NCBI GenBank assembly: GCA_016200325.1
Contig: JACQEZ010000005.1
Location: 1 to 64,000 of the forward strand
DNA from: Candidatus Manganitrophaceae bacterium
GTDB taxonomy: Bacteria > Nitrospirota > Nitrospiria > SBBL01 > Manganitrophaceae
Length of the DNA stretch: 64,000 nt
Direction of reading: 5' to 3'
The notes beneath the pieces are model-generated. The model was not told the DNA's origin. It worked only from the letters and a program-made list of their open reading frames with translations, and made no database searches. Shown piece after piece: positions 17,646 through 26,300 of the stretch (position 1 is its first letter; each line of letters opens with the position of its first letter). A program made the position numbers and the translations under genes.

Positions 17646-18671
17646 TTAATCACTATAAACGTGAGTATAAAGATCTTTTTCCTTTGGCATCGGACTCGCA
17701 ATGGCGTGGGCAAATGCCTCCTGGATTTCTTGGTTAATCTCACTCTCCATTTGTTCTCGCTGCATACCGTTTATATCACCCCGATCGGAAAGAAACTCGT
17801 AATAGATCTGAATCGGACAGTACTTCTGCCAGACTTTGACCTCTTCCGAATCTCGGTAACCGGTTGCGCTGTCGTCACCGGCCCCGCCATGGCCTCTCCA
17901 GCGATAGGTACGGGCCTCGATGAAAGTCGGCCCCTCTCCCCGCCTGGCTCGCTCCGCGGCTTCACGAGTTGCTTCATAAACGTCTAGGACATTATTACCG
18001 TCGACGCAGACGCTCGGAAGACCGAAGCCGGCAGACCTCTTGTAGATCTCCACATGCGGCTGACGTGTCTCCAGAGAGGAACAAACGGAATAGAAGTTAT
18101 TTTCGCAAAAAAAGATAACAGGTAATTTCTTGAGCACCGCGAAGTTCAAGCTCTCAGAGGTGACCCCTTCCTCTGTAGTTGCATCCCCGAGGAGAACCAT
18201 CGAAACATAATTTTGCTTCTTCAATTGAGCAGCCAGCGCCGCACCGGTGGCAATTGGGACCGCTCCGCCGACGATCGCAGAGGTTCCCGCCATTCCGACG
18301 CTCTTGTCGATTAAATGCATCGAACCTCCGCGAGAGCCAGCACAACCATTTGCGCGGCAATACATCTCCGACATCATCCTTTTCAGATCTCCCCCCTTGG
18401 CGAGATAGATTCCATGCGTTCGATGGCTTGAATAAACAAGGTCCTCTCGCTTAAGGGCGGATGTGCTCCCGACGCAAGCCGCCTCCTGTCCAATGACCAA
18501 ATGGATTGGCGTTTTCATTTCATCTTCATGATAGCGGCGCTCGATCTCGAGTTCGACGAGGCGGATACGGAGCATTGACCGATAAAGTGAAACCAAAAAG
18601 GTTTGGTCATAATCAATCCCTTTTTCTTTTTGCCTTTGAAAGCCACTTCCGGTATAAGGGTATCGGATCAT
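17646..18671 (-). CDS. Pyruvate dehydrogenase-like E1 component, alpha subunit
   Basis: A 341-residue thiamine-diphosphate subunit. LYRSMLRIRLVELEIERRY, HLVIGQEAACVG, YSSHRTHGIYLAKGGDL and SRGGSMHLIDKSVGMAGTSA are E1-alpha hallmarks. The TPP/Mg motif runs from GDATTEEGV to CENNFYSV (about 162-195), with Ala in place of the third residue of the classical GDG. RTYRWRGHGGAGDDSATGYR is the phosphorylation-loop region. I use the ATG at 18671, one base after the stop of the Fcl-like gene; the longer frame would overlap that gene. With the adjacent beta subunit it forms an alpha2beta2 enzyme that decarboxylates a 2-oxo acid, probably pyruvate, giving an enzyme-bound two-carbon carbanion. Confidence 0.89.
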   Translation of the reverse strand: MIRYPYTGSGFQRQKEKGIDYDQTFLVSLYRSMLRIRLVELEIERRYHEDEMKTPIHLVIGQEAACVGSTSALKREDLVYSSHRTHGIYLAKGGDLKRMMSEMYCRANGCAGSRGGSMHLIDKSVGMAGTSAIVGGAVPIATGAALAAQLKKQNYVSMVLLGDATTEEGVTSESLNFAVLKKLPVIFFCENNFYSVCSSLETRQPHVEIYKRSAGFGLPSVCVDGNNVLDVYEATREAAERARRGEGPTFIEARTYRWRGHGGAGDDSATGYRDSEEVKVWQKYCPIQIYYEFLSDRGDINGMQREQMESEINQEIQEAFAHAIASPMPKEKDLYTHVYSD

Positions 18672-18672
18672 T

Positions 18673-19656
18673 TTAAACGCTACCTTCTTGTTTGATAAAC
18701 CATTCATAGGTGTTTCGAAGACCTTCTTCTAATGTAATCCTGGAGCGCCATCCCAGCGCAATGAACCGGGTACTGTCTAAGAGTTTTCTAGGGGCACCGT
18801 CAGGTTTTGACGTATCCCATTCGATTTTTCCCTCATATCCCACGACCCGGCGGATGATCTCGGCAAGCTCTCGGATCGACTGATCAGAACCGACCCCAAT
18901 ATTCAAAGGGAATTCGACTTTGGAGACATCCTGCTCCAGGAGGAGAAGACACGCAGCTGCAATGTCATCCGCATGGATGAATTCTCGTCTAGGATCTCCG
19001 GTTCCCCATAATACGACTGACTTTTCTTCCTTTACCTTTGCTTCATGCATTTTTCGAATCAACGCAGAGAGAACATGAGAAGAAGCTGGACTAAAATTAT
19101 CGTGGGGACCATACGCGCTGTTCGGAATAACTGGAAGGAACCGCTGTTCTCCATACTGACGGTTATATGAGAGACACATCTCCAGTCCTGCCAACTTGGA
19201 GATGGCATAAGCAAGGCTGGTCGGTTCAGGTCTGCCGCTTAAAAGTTGGGACTCCTTCATCGGCTGCGGACACTCGCGCGGATACATGCAGGAGGATCCG
19301 AAAAAGATCAATCGCTTCACTCCAGCCTGATGCGAGGCACGCAAAACATTCAGCTGAAGCTCTAAGTTCTCAGTAATAAAGTCCGCCGGGTATTCTCTAT
19401 TCTCAATGATGCCACCGACCCGACCGGCAGCAAGAAAAACGGTATCAGGTTTCTCTTTGTTAAAGAAAGCATCCACCTGGGTACGGTTACAAAGGTCCAA
19501 CTCATCTCGGGTTCGAGTAAGAATCGGTTGACCCTTCGCTTCCAGCCTACGAACCAAAGCTGAACCAATGAGGCCCTGATGACCTGCGATGTATATTCGT
19601 TTGGCTTCCCAGATTTGGAGAGTTCGACCTATACTTTGCAGACCGCCTCGAATCAT
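18673..19656 (-). CDS. GDP-L-fucose synthase-like epimerase/reductase
   Basis: A 327-residue extended SDR of the Fcl/WcaG family. KRIYIAGHQGLIGSALVRRL is the NADPH motif, FLAAGRVGGIIENREYPADF the family fingerprint, FFGSSCMYPRECPQPMKE carries the catalytic Ser and Cys, YAISKLAG the Tyr-x3-Lys, and ASSHVLSALIRKMHEA the catalytic His used in epimerisation. All key residues for a 3,5- or 5-epimerisation plus 4-reduction of a GDP-4-keto sugar are therefore present. Relatives include GDP-fucose synthase, ColC of colitose synthesis, and the C3/C5 epimerase-reductases of GDP-6-deoxyheptoses. Context (ColD-like dehydratase, Gmd, GDP-heptose genes) leaves all three open. Confidence 0.88.
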   Translation of the reverse strand: MIRGGLQSIGRTLQIWEAKRIYIAGHQGLIGSALVRRLEAKGQPILTRTRDELDLCNRTQVDAFFNKEKPDTVFLAAGRVGGIIENREYPADFITENLELQLNVLRASHQAGVKRLIFFGSSCMYPRECPQPMKESQLLSGRPEPTSLAYAISKLAGLEMCLSYNRQYGEQRFLPVIPNSAYGPHDNFSPASSHVLSALIRKMHEAKVKEEKSVVLWGTGDPRREFIHADDIAAACLLLLEQDVSKVEFPLNIGVGSDQSIRELAEIIRRVVGYEGKIEWDTSKPDGAPRKLLDSTRFIALGWRSRITLEEGLRNTYEWFIKQEGSV

Positions 19657-19664
19657 CCTCGCAT

Positions 19665-20663
19665 TTAACCTAATCCGTTCGGCTGATAAAGCACAATTTT
19701 GCTGCCTGAATTTTCAAAACGAAAAGGAACATGGATCAAATACTTCAGCTTCTCCATCACCTGCTGGCGAACCGCTGGGGTAACAAACAAGAGCAAAAAC
19801 CCTCCCCCGCCCGCCCCCAAGATCTTCCCGCCGGTAGCCCCCGCACGCTTTGCCGCCTCATAAATTAAGTCTATTTGAGGGGTCGATACTCTATCGGAGA
19901 GGCTCTTTTTATATTCCCAACACTCGTGTAAAAGTTTTCCAAAATTCTCTATCGGCTCGTTCTTGGACTGAAGGATTGCAATGGCTTCGTTTACCATCTC
20001 CCGCATCCTGCAGAGCTCTACCACACGATTTTTAAAGTTTTCGATTTTTGACTTGGCGATATCAGAAGCAATCCTTGAGAAGCCGGTGAAGAAAAGCATT
20101 AGATGATTCTCAAAATCTTCTTGTCTCGGTTTATCCATAATAATCGGAAAGACCTCAAAAGAATCATTCGTTTTGAACTCTATCTTATTAAACCCGCCAA
20201 AGGCCGCCGATATCTGATCCTGAGAACCGACATTCTCCTTAATCACGTTTTGCTCAATGTGGATCGCCTGTTTCGCAACATCCTCTTTAGAGATATGCTG
20301 GCCGTTCATTGCCATAATTGCATTGATTAGCCCGACTGTAAAAGACGAGCTCGATCCAAGTCCGGAACGGGCTGGAAGATCCCCATCATGATGGACCTCA
20401 AGACCCTTATTGCAGCCCATCTCTTGCAGAACAGCCTTCACCGCAGGATGGTTGATGTCTGCGATGTCTTTAACCGTCTCAATTTTTGAATAGACGATTC
20501 TATATTTATGGTCGAAAAAGGGCGGAAGATAACGACAACTGAGATAACAATACTTGTCAATTGTCGTGGCAAGCACCGAACCTCCATTTTCTTGATACCA
20601 GGCAGGATAATCGGTCCCACCTCCAAAAAATGAGACCCTAAAAGGCGTTCGACTAACGATCAT
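19665..20663 (-). CDS. hddA: D-glycero-alpha-D-manno-heptose-7-phosphate kinase
   Basis: A 332-residue GHMP kinase. The N-terminal RTPFRVSFFGGGTDYPAWY is the sugar-binding block of heptose and fucose kinases, GDLPARSGLGSSSSFTVGL (about 94-112) is the GHMP ATP loop, and GATGGKILGAGGGGFLLLF is motif 3. Length and motifs match HddA, which phosphorylates D-glycero-D-manno-heptose 7-phosphate at the anomeric position to give the 1,7-bisphosphate. It shares the operon with gmhA and hddC. The 7-phosphatase GmhB that should act next is not here but is fused to WaaF at 48725-50323. A start-proximal GAGG lies 7 nt before the ATG. Confidence 0.92.
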   Translation of the reverse strand: MIVSRTPFRVSFFGGGTDYPAWYQENGGSVLATTIDKYCYLSCRYLPPFFDHKYRIVYSKIETVKDIADINHPAVKAVLQEMGCNKGLEVHHDGDLPARSGLGSSSSFTVGLINAIMAMNGQHISKEDVAKQAIHIEQNVIKENVGSQDQISAAFGGFNKIEFKTNDSFEVFPIIMDKPRQEDFENHLMLFFTGFSRIASDIAKSKIENFKNRVVELCRMREMVNEAIAILQSKNEPIENFGKLLHECWEYKKSLSDRVSTPQIDLIYEAAKRAGATGGKILGAGGGGFLLLFVTPAVRQQVMEKLKYLIHVPFRFENSGSKIVLYQPNGLG

Positions 20664-20780
20664 GACCGATCCTCATATTGAAGTTTGGACGCCCAGATCC
20701 GTTTAAAATCAAGTTCTTTCTCGAGTGGAATTACAGCCGAGACAGGCTACAGGAGCATATCGATTTAACATATTTCAGGA

Positions 20781-22310
20781 TTAAATTACGGGAAGCGCTT
20801 GTTTCGTTGGGATCTGCCTATACCAACGACGTTCAACTTTATGGCTCGCCATCTCCCGGATATGGTCGACCGTTTCTAAACCGAATCTTTCTTTAACATA
20901 GGATAAATATCTCGGATTATTGAAATAAATCTGAAACGCTTCATCTCGGAACTTCAATACTTGTCCTGCCGTCAAATGTTCCGTCGGAAGTGGTAAAGTA
21001 TCAATTCCATGCTGCGAGAAACCATGCCACTTTTCGGGCAAAGGCCACCCCTTCTCAACCGCCAAGTTATATAACTTAGAACCAGGATAGGCCATTGCGC
21101 TATAAAAGTTTGCGAATTCACAATTCAATTCCAAGGCTAGGTCGAGCGTGTCCTGCATGCTCTGAAGATCATCGTCGGGTAGGCCGAAAATGTAATTTCC
21201 AATCACGTTAATTCCGGCGCGCTGAATCGCCCGGACCGTTTCCTGAATATCTTCCTGACCAAACTTCTTGAGGACCCCATCACGGACATGTTTACTTCCG
21301 GACTCAATCCCGAGCGCCAGCCAGTTGATGCCAGCTTTTTTCATTTTCTCAAGCATCTCTTCCTGTACCGTATCTACTCTGGCATAGGCCCAAAAGTTAA
21401 GATTATAGTTGCGTTCAATTAAAAGATCACAAATATCAAGCACATGTTTTTTATTGAGAACGAACATCTCATCGAGGATCTTAATCGATTTAACCTTATA
21501 ATTCTGAACAAGGAAATCAATTTCCTGAATCACACTTTGAGGACTTCTATATCGGATGCTCGGTTTTCCAAAGGGAGCGTTAATGCAACAGAAGCTACAT
21601 TTAAAGGGACATCCTAAACTCGTATAAAGCACCGCATACGGCTGCCGATCATTTAAACGGCCGAAGCAGTGCCAATTATGTGCACGGTATTTCTCCATCG
21701 GCAACAGATCCCAAGCCACCCCCGGAAGATCACGATCCAAATCATCACTAATAGGAGCAGGAAGATTTGAAATAATCTCCCCCGATTTCCGATACCAAAG
21801 CCCAGGGACAGATTCCAAAGCTTCTCGATTTTCACTTTTTAATACACGAAGCAATCCAAGAATCGTAAAGGGGCCTTCTCCCTCGCAGACAAAATCAACA
21901 GGTTCCTCTTCAAGAGTCTTTTTAGGCAACGCTGAAACATGAACCCCGCCGAGGATCGATTTAACATCAGGAGCAAGACGTCGAATTGCTCCACAGGTAT
22001 CCCCTGCGGCGGTCATCTTTTGAGTGGACGCTGAAGGTTGGGATCCAAAAACAATGACCGCCGCTAACCGGGGATTAAGCTTTCCTATCTCTTCCCCCAC
22101 CCTCTCTGGAGACCACCCCTCCGCCTCAGCATCGATAATTCTTACCATTTCGCCATGATTCCGAGCAAAAGTCGCGATTAAACCAACCCATACAGGTGGC
22201 TCGATTGCGGTCAGTGTGCTGCTGAGACCTTGGTATACCTGCTTCTGCGCGCCTGGATTAACCAATACCAGATCAAGTCGCTGATCACCGGATCTCTCTG
22301 AGCTTGCCAT
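20781..22310 (-). CDS. B12-binding-domain radical SAM protein
   Basis: A 509-residue enzyme with an N-terminal cobalamin-binding-like Rossmann domain (about 10-165; LDLVLVNPGAQ, AAVIVFGSQPSAS, ILGGVHVSALP) and a radical SAM TIM barrel. The iron-sulfur ligands are C234, C238 and C241 in LGCPFKCSFCCINAP, followed by KSIKILDEMFVLNKKHV and WLALGIESGSKHVRDGVLKK. The canonical DxHxxG cobalamin ligand is not obvious. Class B-type methylases and related enzymes alkylate unreactive carbon or phosphorus, so C-methylation or another carbon-centred change on a sugar or lipid is possible. It is the first gene after a strong promoter and carries AGGAG about 8 nt before its ATG. Confidence 0.86.
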   Translation of the reverse strand: MASSERSGDQRLDLVLVNPGAQKQVYQGLSSTLTAIEPPVWVGLIATFARNHGEMVRIIDAEAEGWSPERVGEEIGKLNPRLAAVIVFGSQPSASTQKMTAAGDTCGAIRRLAPDVKSILGGVHVSALPKKTLEEEPVDFVCEGEGPFTILGLLRVLKSENREALESVPGLWYRKSGEIISNLPAPISDDLDRDLPGVAWDLLPMEKYRAHNWHCFGRLNDRQPYAVLYTSLGCPFKCSFCCINAPFGKPSIRYRSPQSVIQEIDFLVQNYKVKSIKILDEMFVLNKKHVLDICDLLIERNYNLNFWAYARVDTVQEEMLEKMKKAGINWLALGIESGSKHVRDGVLKKFGQEDIQETVRAIQRAGINVIGNYIFGLPDDDLQSMQDTLDLALELNCEFANFYSAMAYPGSKLYNLAVEKGWPLPEKWHGFSQHGIDTLPLPTEHLTAGQVLKFRDEAFQIYFNNPRYLSYVKERFGLETVDHIREMASHKVERRWYRQIPTKQALPVI

Positions 22311-22393
22311 TACACACTCCTCTCTTACTCATTATCAATTGAGTGTTACTATCAAAATAGAGGATAGAACGAAATTGATTTTTGTTTGATGCT

Positions 22394-22422
22394 GTTATAC
22401 AAGATGCCACATAGATTGTCAA
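22394..22422 (-). promoter_or_regulatory. Sigma-70 type promoter for the sugar-pathway operon
   Basis: Reading the minus strand, TTGACA (22422-22417) is followed after exactly 17 nt by TATAAC (22399-22394). This is a perfect -35 box and a five-of-six -10 box at optimal spacing. It lies in the 133-bp gap between the SDR gene ending at 22444 and the radical SAM gene starting at 22310, giving an expected leader of roughly 75 nt. It marks the start of a transcription unit running at least to 9748. Confidence 0.75.
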
Positions 22423-22443
22423 CTCTAAAGTCTTGCAATAACC

Positions 22444-23370
22444 TCAGCTTAAGAGCTTCCTATCCCTGATCATTTGTGAGATTCCCATTGAAAATGGGAC
22501 ATCGGGAGACCAGTCTAATGCCTGGGATGCTCTTTCAATGGCAAGGACATTTGCCGGCACATCGATTTTTCTGGCATATGTAAATGTCACTTTAAGCTGA
22601 TGTCCCATCTCTTTTTCGATCTCTGAGATAATATCTCGAAGCGTATGTCCAACCCCACTCCCTATGTTAAAGAGTCGATAATCGGTACAATTATTTATCG
22701 ACTTTACAAAAGCCCTTGCCACATCTGAAACATGAATGAAATCTCTCACGATACTTCCATCACCCCAAATTTCAATGGGCTGTTCCCGAAGAGCCCTCTC
22801 AATGAAAATCGAGATAGCGCCCTGATTCGATTCAACCGATTGCCGTGCTCCATAGGGATTCGAGATCCTCAGAACAGCGTAGTCAATTGCATAAAGGCAA
22901 TGATACAAATGCAAATACTTTTCTATGGCAAGCTTTTGAATTCCATAAGAACAGATAGGGAGGGTTGGATGATCTTCAGGTATTGGAAGGACCTGGGGAA
23001 CTCCATAAATCGTACCCCCTGATGAAGCAAATATTATCTTTTTTATACCTTCCCTCTTGGCGATATCTAGCATCTGAACAGTTGCGACGAGATTCGATGA
23101 GAGATCATAGATTGGATTATCATTTGATGATTGTGGGAGTGTAGTACCGATTAAGTGGAATACGATATCCATATCCGAAAGTGCCTCTCGAACATTATCT
23201 AGATCAGAAAAATCCCCTTCCTTAAGATCGATCTTATTTATCAGATGCTTTATATTTATCTTGCTGCTCCCTTTCTTTTCAAAAATTCGCACAAAATGGC
23301 CCCCGGCCAATAAACTATCACAAAGATGAGACCCTAAAAAACCACCACCCCCGAGAACAATACAATTCAT
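22444..23370 (-). CDS. NAD-dependent epimerase (UDP-glucose 4-epimerase-like SDR)
   Basis: A 308-residue extended SDR starting [20 protein letters not shown], a glycine-rich NAD loop. IVFHLIGTTLPQS, FASSGGTIYG, and SYGIQKLAIEKYLHLY (Tyr-x3-Lys) give the active-site layout, and ISNPYGARQ, RDFIHVSDVARAFVKS complete the family pattern. A nucleotide-sugar 4-epimerase or dehydratase is likely, probably providing a monomer for the ABC-exported chain. I chose the ATG at 23370, which overlaps the stop of the 1694-residue gene by 4 nt (ATGA); the longer frame adds 13 residues inside that gene. It is the last gene of its unit, ahead of the promoter at 22394-22422. Confidence 0.86.
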   Translation of the reverse strand: MNCIVLGGGGFLGSHLCDSLLAGGHFVRIFEKKGSSKINIKHLINKIDLKEGDFSDLDNVREALSDMDIVFHLIGTTLPQSSNDNPIYDLSSNLVATVQMLDIAKREGIKKIIFASSGGTIYGVPQVLPIPEDHPTLPICSYGIQKLAIEKYLHLYHCLYAIDYAVLRISNPYGARQSVESNQGAISIFIERALREQPIEIWGDGSIVRDFIHVSDVARAFVKSINNCTDYRLFNIGSGVGHTLRDIISEIEKEMGHQLKVTFTYARKIDVPANVLAIERASQALDWSPDVPFSMGISQMIRDRKLLS

Positions 23371-26300
23371 TGAGAGTTTCCTTTGTAAGAAATAATCGCT
23401 TCGCGACATAAATCAGCCTGCATGGACAACAATTTAGTATTATCAAACTTTCGCTGCACAGTGCACCATGCATGAGAAGCTAGGCGGTTTGCCAAAGTTA
23501 GATCACTTAAAATTCGATGAATTTGTTCAGCCATCACCTTTGGTTGCCCAGGGGGCACGAGAAGGCCCTCCATTTCAGAGCTAATTATCTCTGGAATACC
23601 ATATACATTTGTAGAAATAAGGGGAAGTCTAAAAGCCATCGCAAGCAAGACAACCATTGGAAAAGATTCTACTGAACTGGCACAGACAAAAATATCGCTT
23701 AATGCATAAAAATCGTAAACTTCTGGAGTTTCCATATATATCTTAAAAAATTCTTCTCCGGCCAATTTAATTTGCCTGCGAAGATTATCGAGATATTCAC
23801 CCTCGCGACCTCCAACGAGGACAAATAGTAACTCCTCCTTAGAATAAGCGAAATCTCTGATTAAATGGTCCGCTGCATCAATAAAAACATGTTGTCCCTT
23901 ACGTTCGCATGTGGTTCCAATTAATGTAATTATTTTGCGATTCTTCGGCAAACAGTATTTTTCACGTATTTTCTCTTTGGTATTTTTTTCACAATATTCC
24001 GCAATACGATCAAGAGGCAGACCTCCAGGAACGATACGAATCCTATCTTCCTTATCAAGATGGTGATACATTTGGGCGGTTGCATCCGCTGCGATCACGA
24101 CGCGACATGCTTGAGTGAAAGAACTCTTAACCAATTCTATAACAGGATCAGGAAGATAAAGAAAGTGTTCTTCTATATTGGTACTCTCATGGACATACCA
24201 TATACTTGGTTTATTGAAAAGCTTGGCGAGTTCGATCCCCCAAAATGTATTGAGCGTATTACATCCAATTAAATCAAAATTTTCTACTGCAAGCTCTTGC
24301 CCAAGATCCTTAAGTTTCATACGCATTTTTGTAACACTTTCACCGGTTGCAATCGATTCCTTAATAATCTTTAGAGGTAGACCGGCTTCTTCATACTTCT
24401 TCCGCAATGGACCGTCCAAGGGTGACAGCGTAACGACTGAAAATCCTTCCTTTTCAGTTAAATATTTAGCCAATTCAAACGCAACAATAGGAGCTCCCTC
24501 AAAATTAAGGTTGTGTGTCAGCAATAACATTTTGATCTTTTCAATTGGATAGACATGCCCTACATATGTTGGATTCAAAGCCATTTCTGTAGAATTGCGA
24601 TCGAGGGTTCGATTAACAAATGGATCAACATAATTCGGATAACGTTTAATAAAGTTAAGATGTTCAGTAGAGTCATATTGCTGGCCTCTGCTAGCTCCAG
24701 TACGATGGACCAATGTGGCATGAGGGGTATAGACAGCTCTTCCGCCGCTTTTCCAAAGTCGTAAACAGAAATCTACATCATTGTAGGCTACGGGAAACAT
24801 CTGCTCATCCATCCCGCCAAGGCGCTTATAAGTTTCCACTCGAGTTAGTAGGCAAGCCCCGGTTAACGCGGAAACATTCCTAACTATTTGGGCTAAAAAC
24901 AGGTATCCCAATTGATCTCGATGTTGCCCTATGAAGAAATGGTCTGCCAAACCGTAATATGGACCTATAGTTATACCCGCATGTTGGACTGTCTGATCTG
25001 AAAATAGTAAACGTGCTCCGACTGCCTCCACTCCAGGAATTGTCAGCCAACCGACCATATCTTCCAGCCATCCAGGTTCCATAGCCTCAATATCATTATT
25101 GAGGATTAACACTGAAGACGTTTGGACATACTCAACGGCCTCATTGATTAGCCGTGCGAAATTAAACGTCCCATCTCCTCTTTTTGGCCTTATAACTTTT
25201 ACATCGATTGAACATTGGGTATGTAATTTTTCTAAATAATTAAGCGTTTCAATATCCTTAGTCCTATCATCAATAATCAAAATATTTACACTTTTGGGAT
25301 CCACCGTCCGCTCAAGCGAATCAATGCATGGTTTTAAAAGATCAATTCGATCTTTTGTGGGAATAATAATAGTTACGGGACTTTCTGCTATTAAATGAGC
25401 ATCCCAATGGAGTTGATAAAGACAAAGATCATGCTTCTCTGCAAAAGATGGGAGAAAAGTCTTAGCCTTAAGGCCTCGTCGATCCAAAGCTTCATTGATT
25501 GCCTGTTTCGCGTGCTCAAATATATACTTTTTTTGTCTTCCATTAGAGGCAGTACTTTTATCATGCGCCCTCCAGTGGTAACAAACATACGGAACATGCC
25601 TTATTCGGTCAGGAGTTGTCTGCTCTGATACACGGAGAAACAAATCCAGGTCTTGCGCACCTTCAAATCCCTTCCGTAATCCTCCTACTTTTTGTAAAAT
25701 GCTACGACGGATTACTGTAAGATGATGAGTATAGTTATGGGTAAGGGCCATTTCTGGACTCCATTCCCCTTTGAATTGTGGATCATATCGTCTGCCTTTA
25801 GAGTCAATTTTATCCTCATCTGTATAAATCCAATCTACGTCGGGAAAACGATATATTTGCTCTGCTACATGAAGGATCGCATCAGCTGATAATTCATCAT
25901 CATGATCAAGAAATGCAACATAATCTCCAGTAGACAATTCCAATGCGGAATTAGTCGCTTCTGAGATATGTCCATTAGTTTGACGAAATATAACCTTAAT
26001 ACGAGAGTCTTCCTGAACTAGCTTTGAAAGATAGTTCTTAACTTGTATTTGGGTCGAACAGTCATCGGCCAGACAAAGTTCCCAATTAGGATATATTTGA
26101 TTCTTTACGGATTGAACCATATCCATCAAGAATTCAAGAGGGGTGTTAAATACTGGAACAATAATACTAATCTTTGGACCGATTCCCAGTAGTCTTTGTG
26201 ATTTTTCTTTTAAATAATTGAAAAGTGTAGGAGTCATGGCGTTGTGGACCAACCAACGCTCATAAGGAGTTTGAAATTCCCATGCATGCTTTATCCGAAA

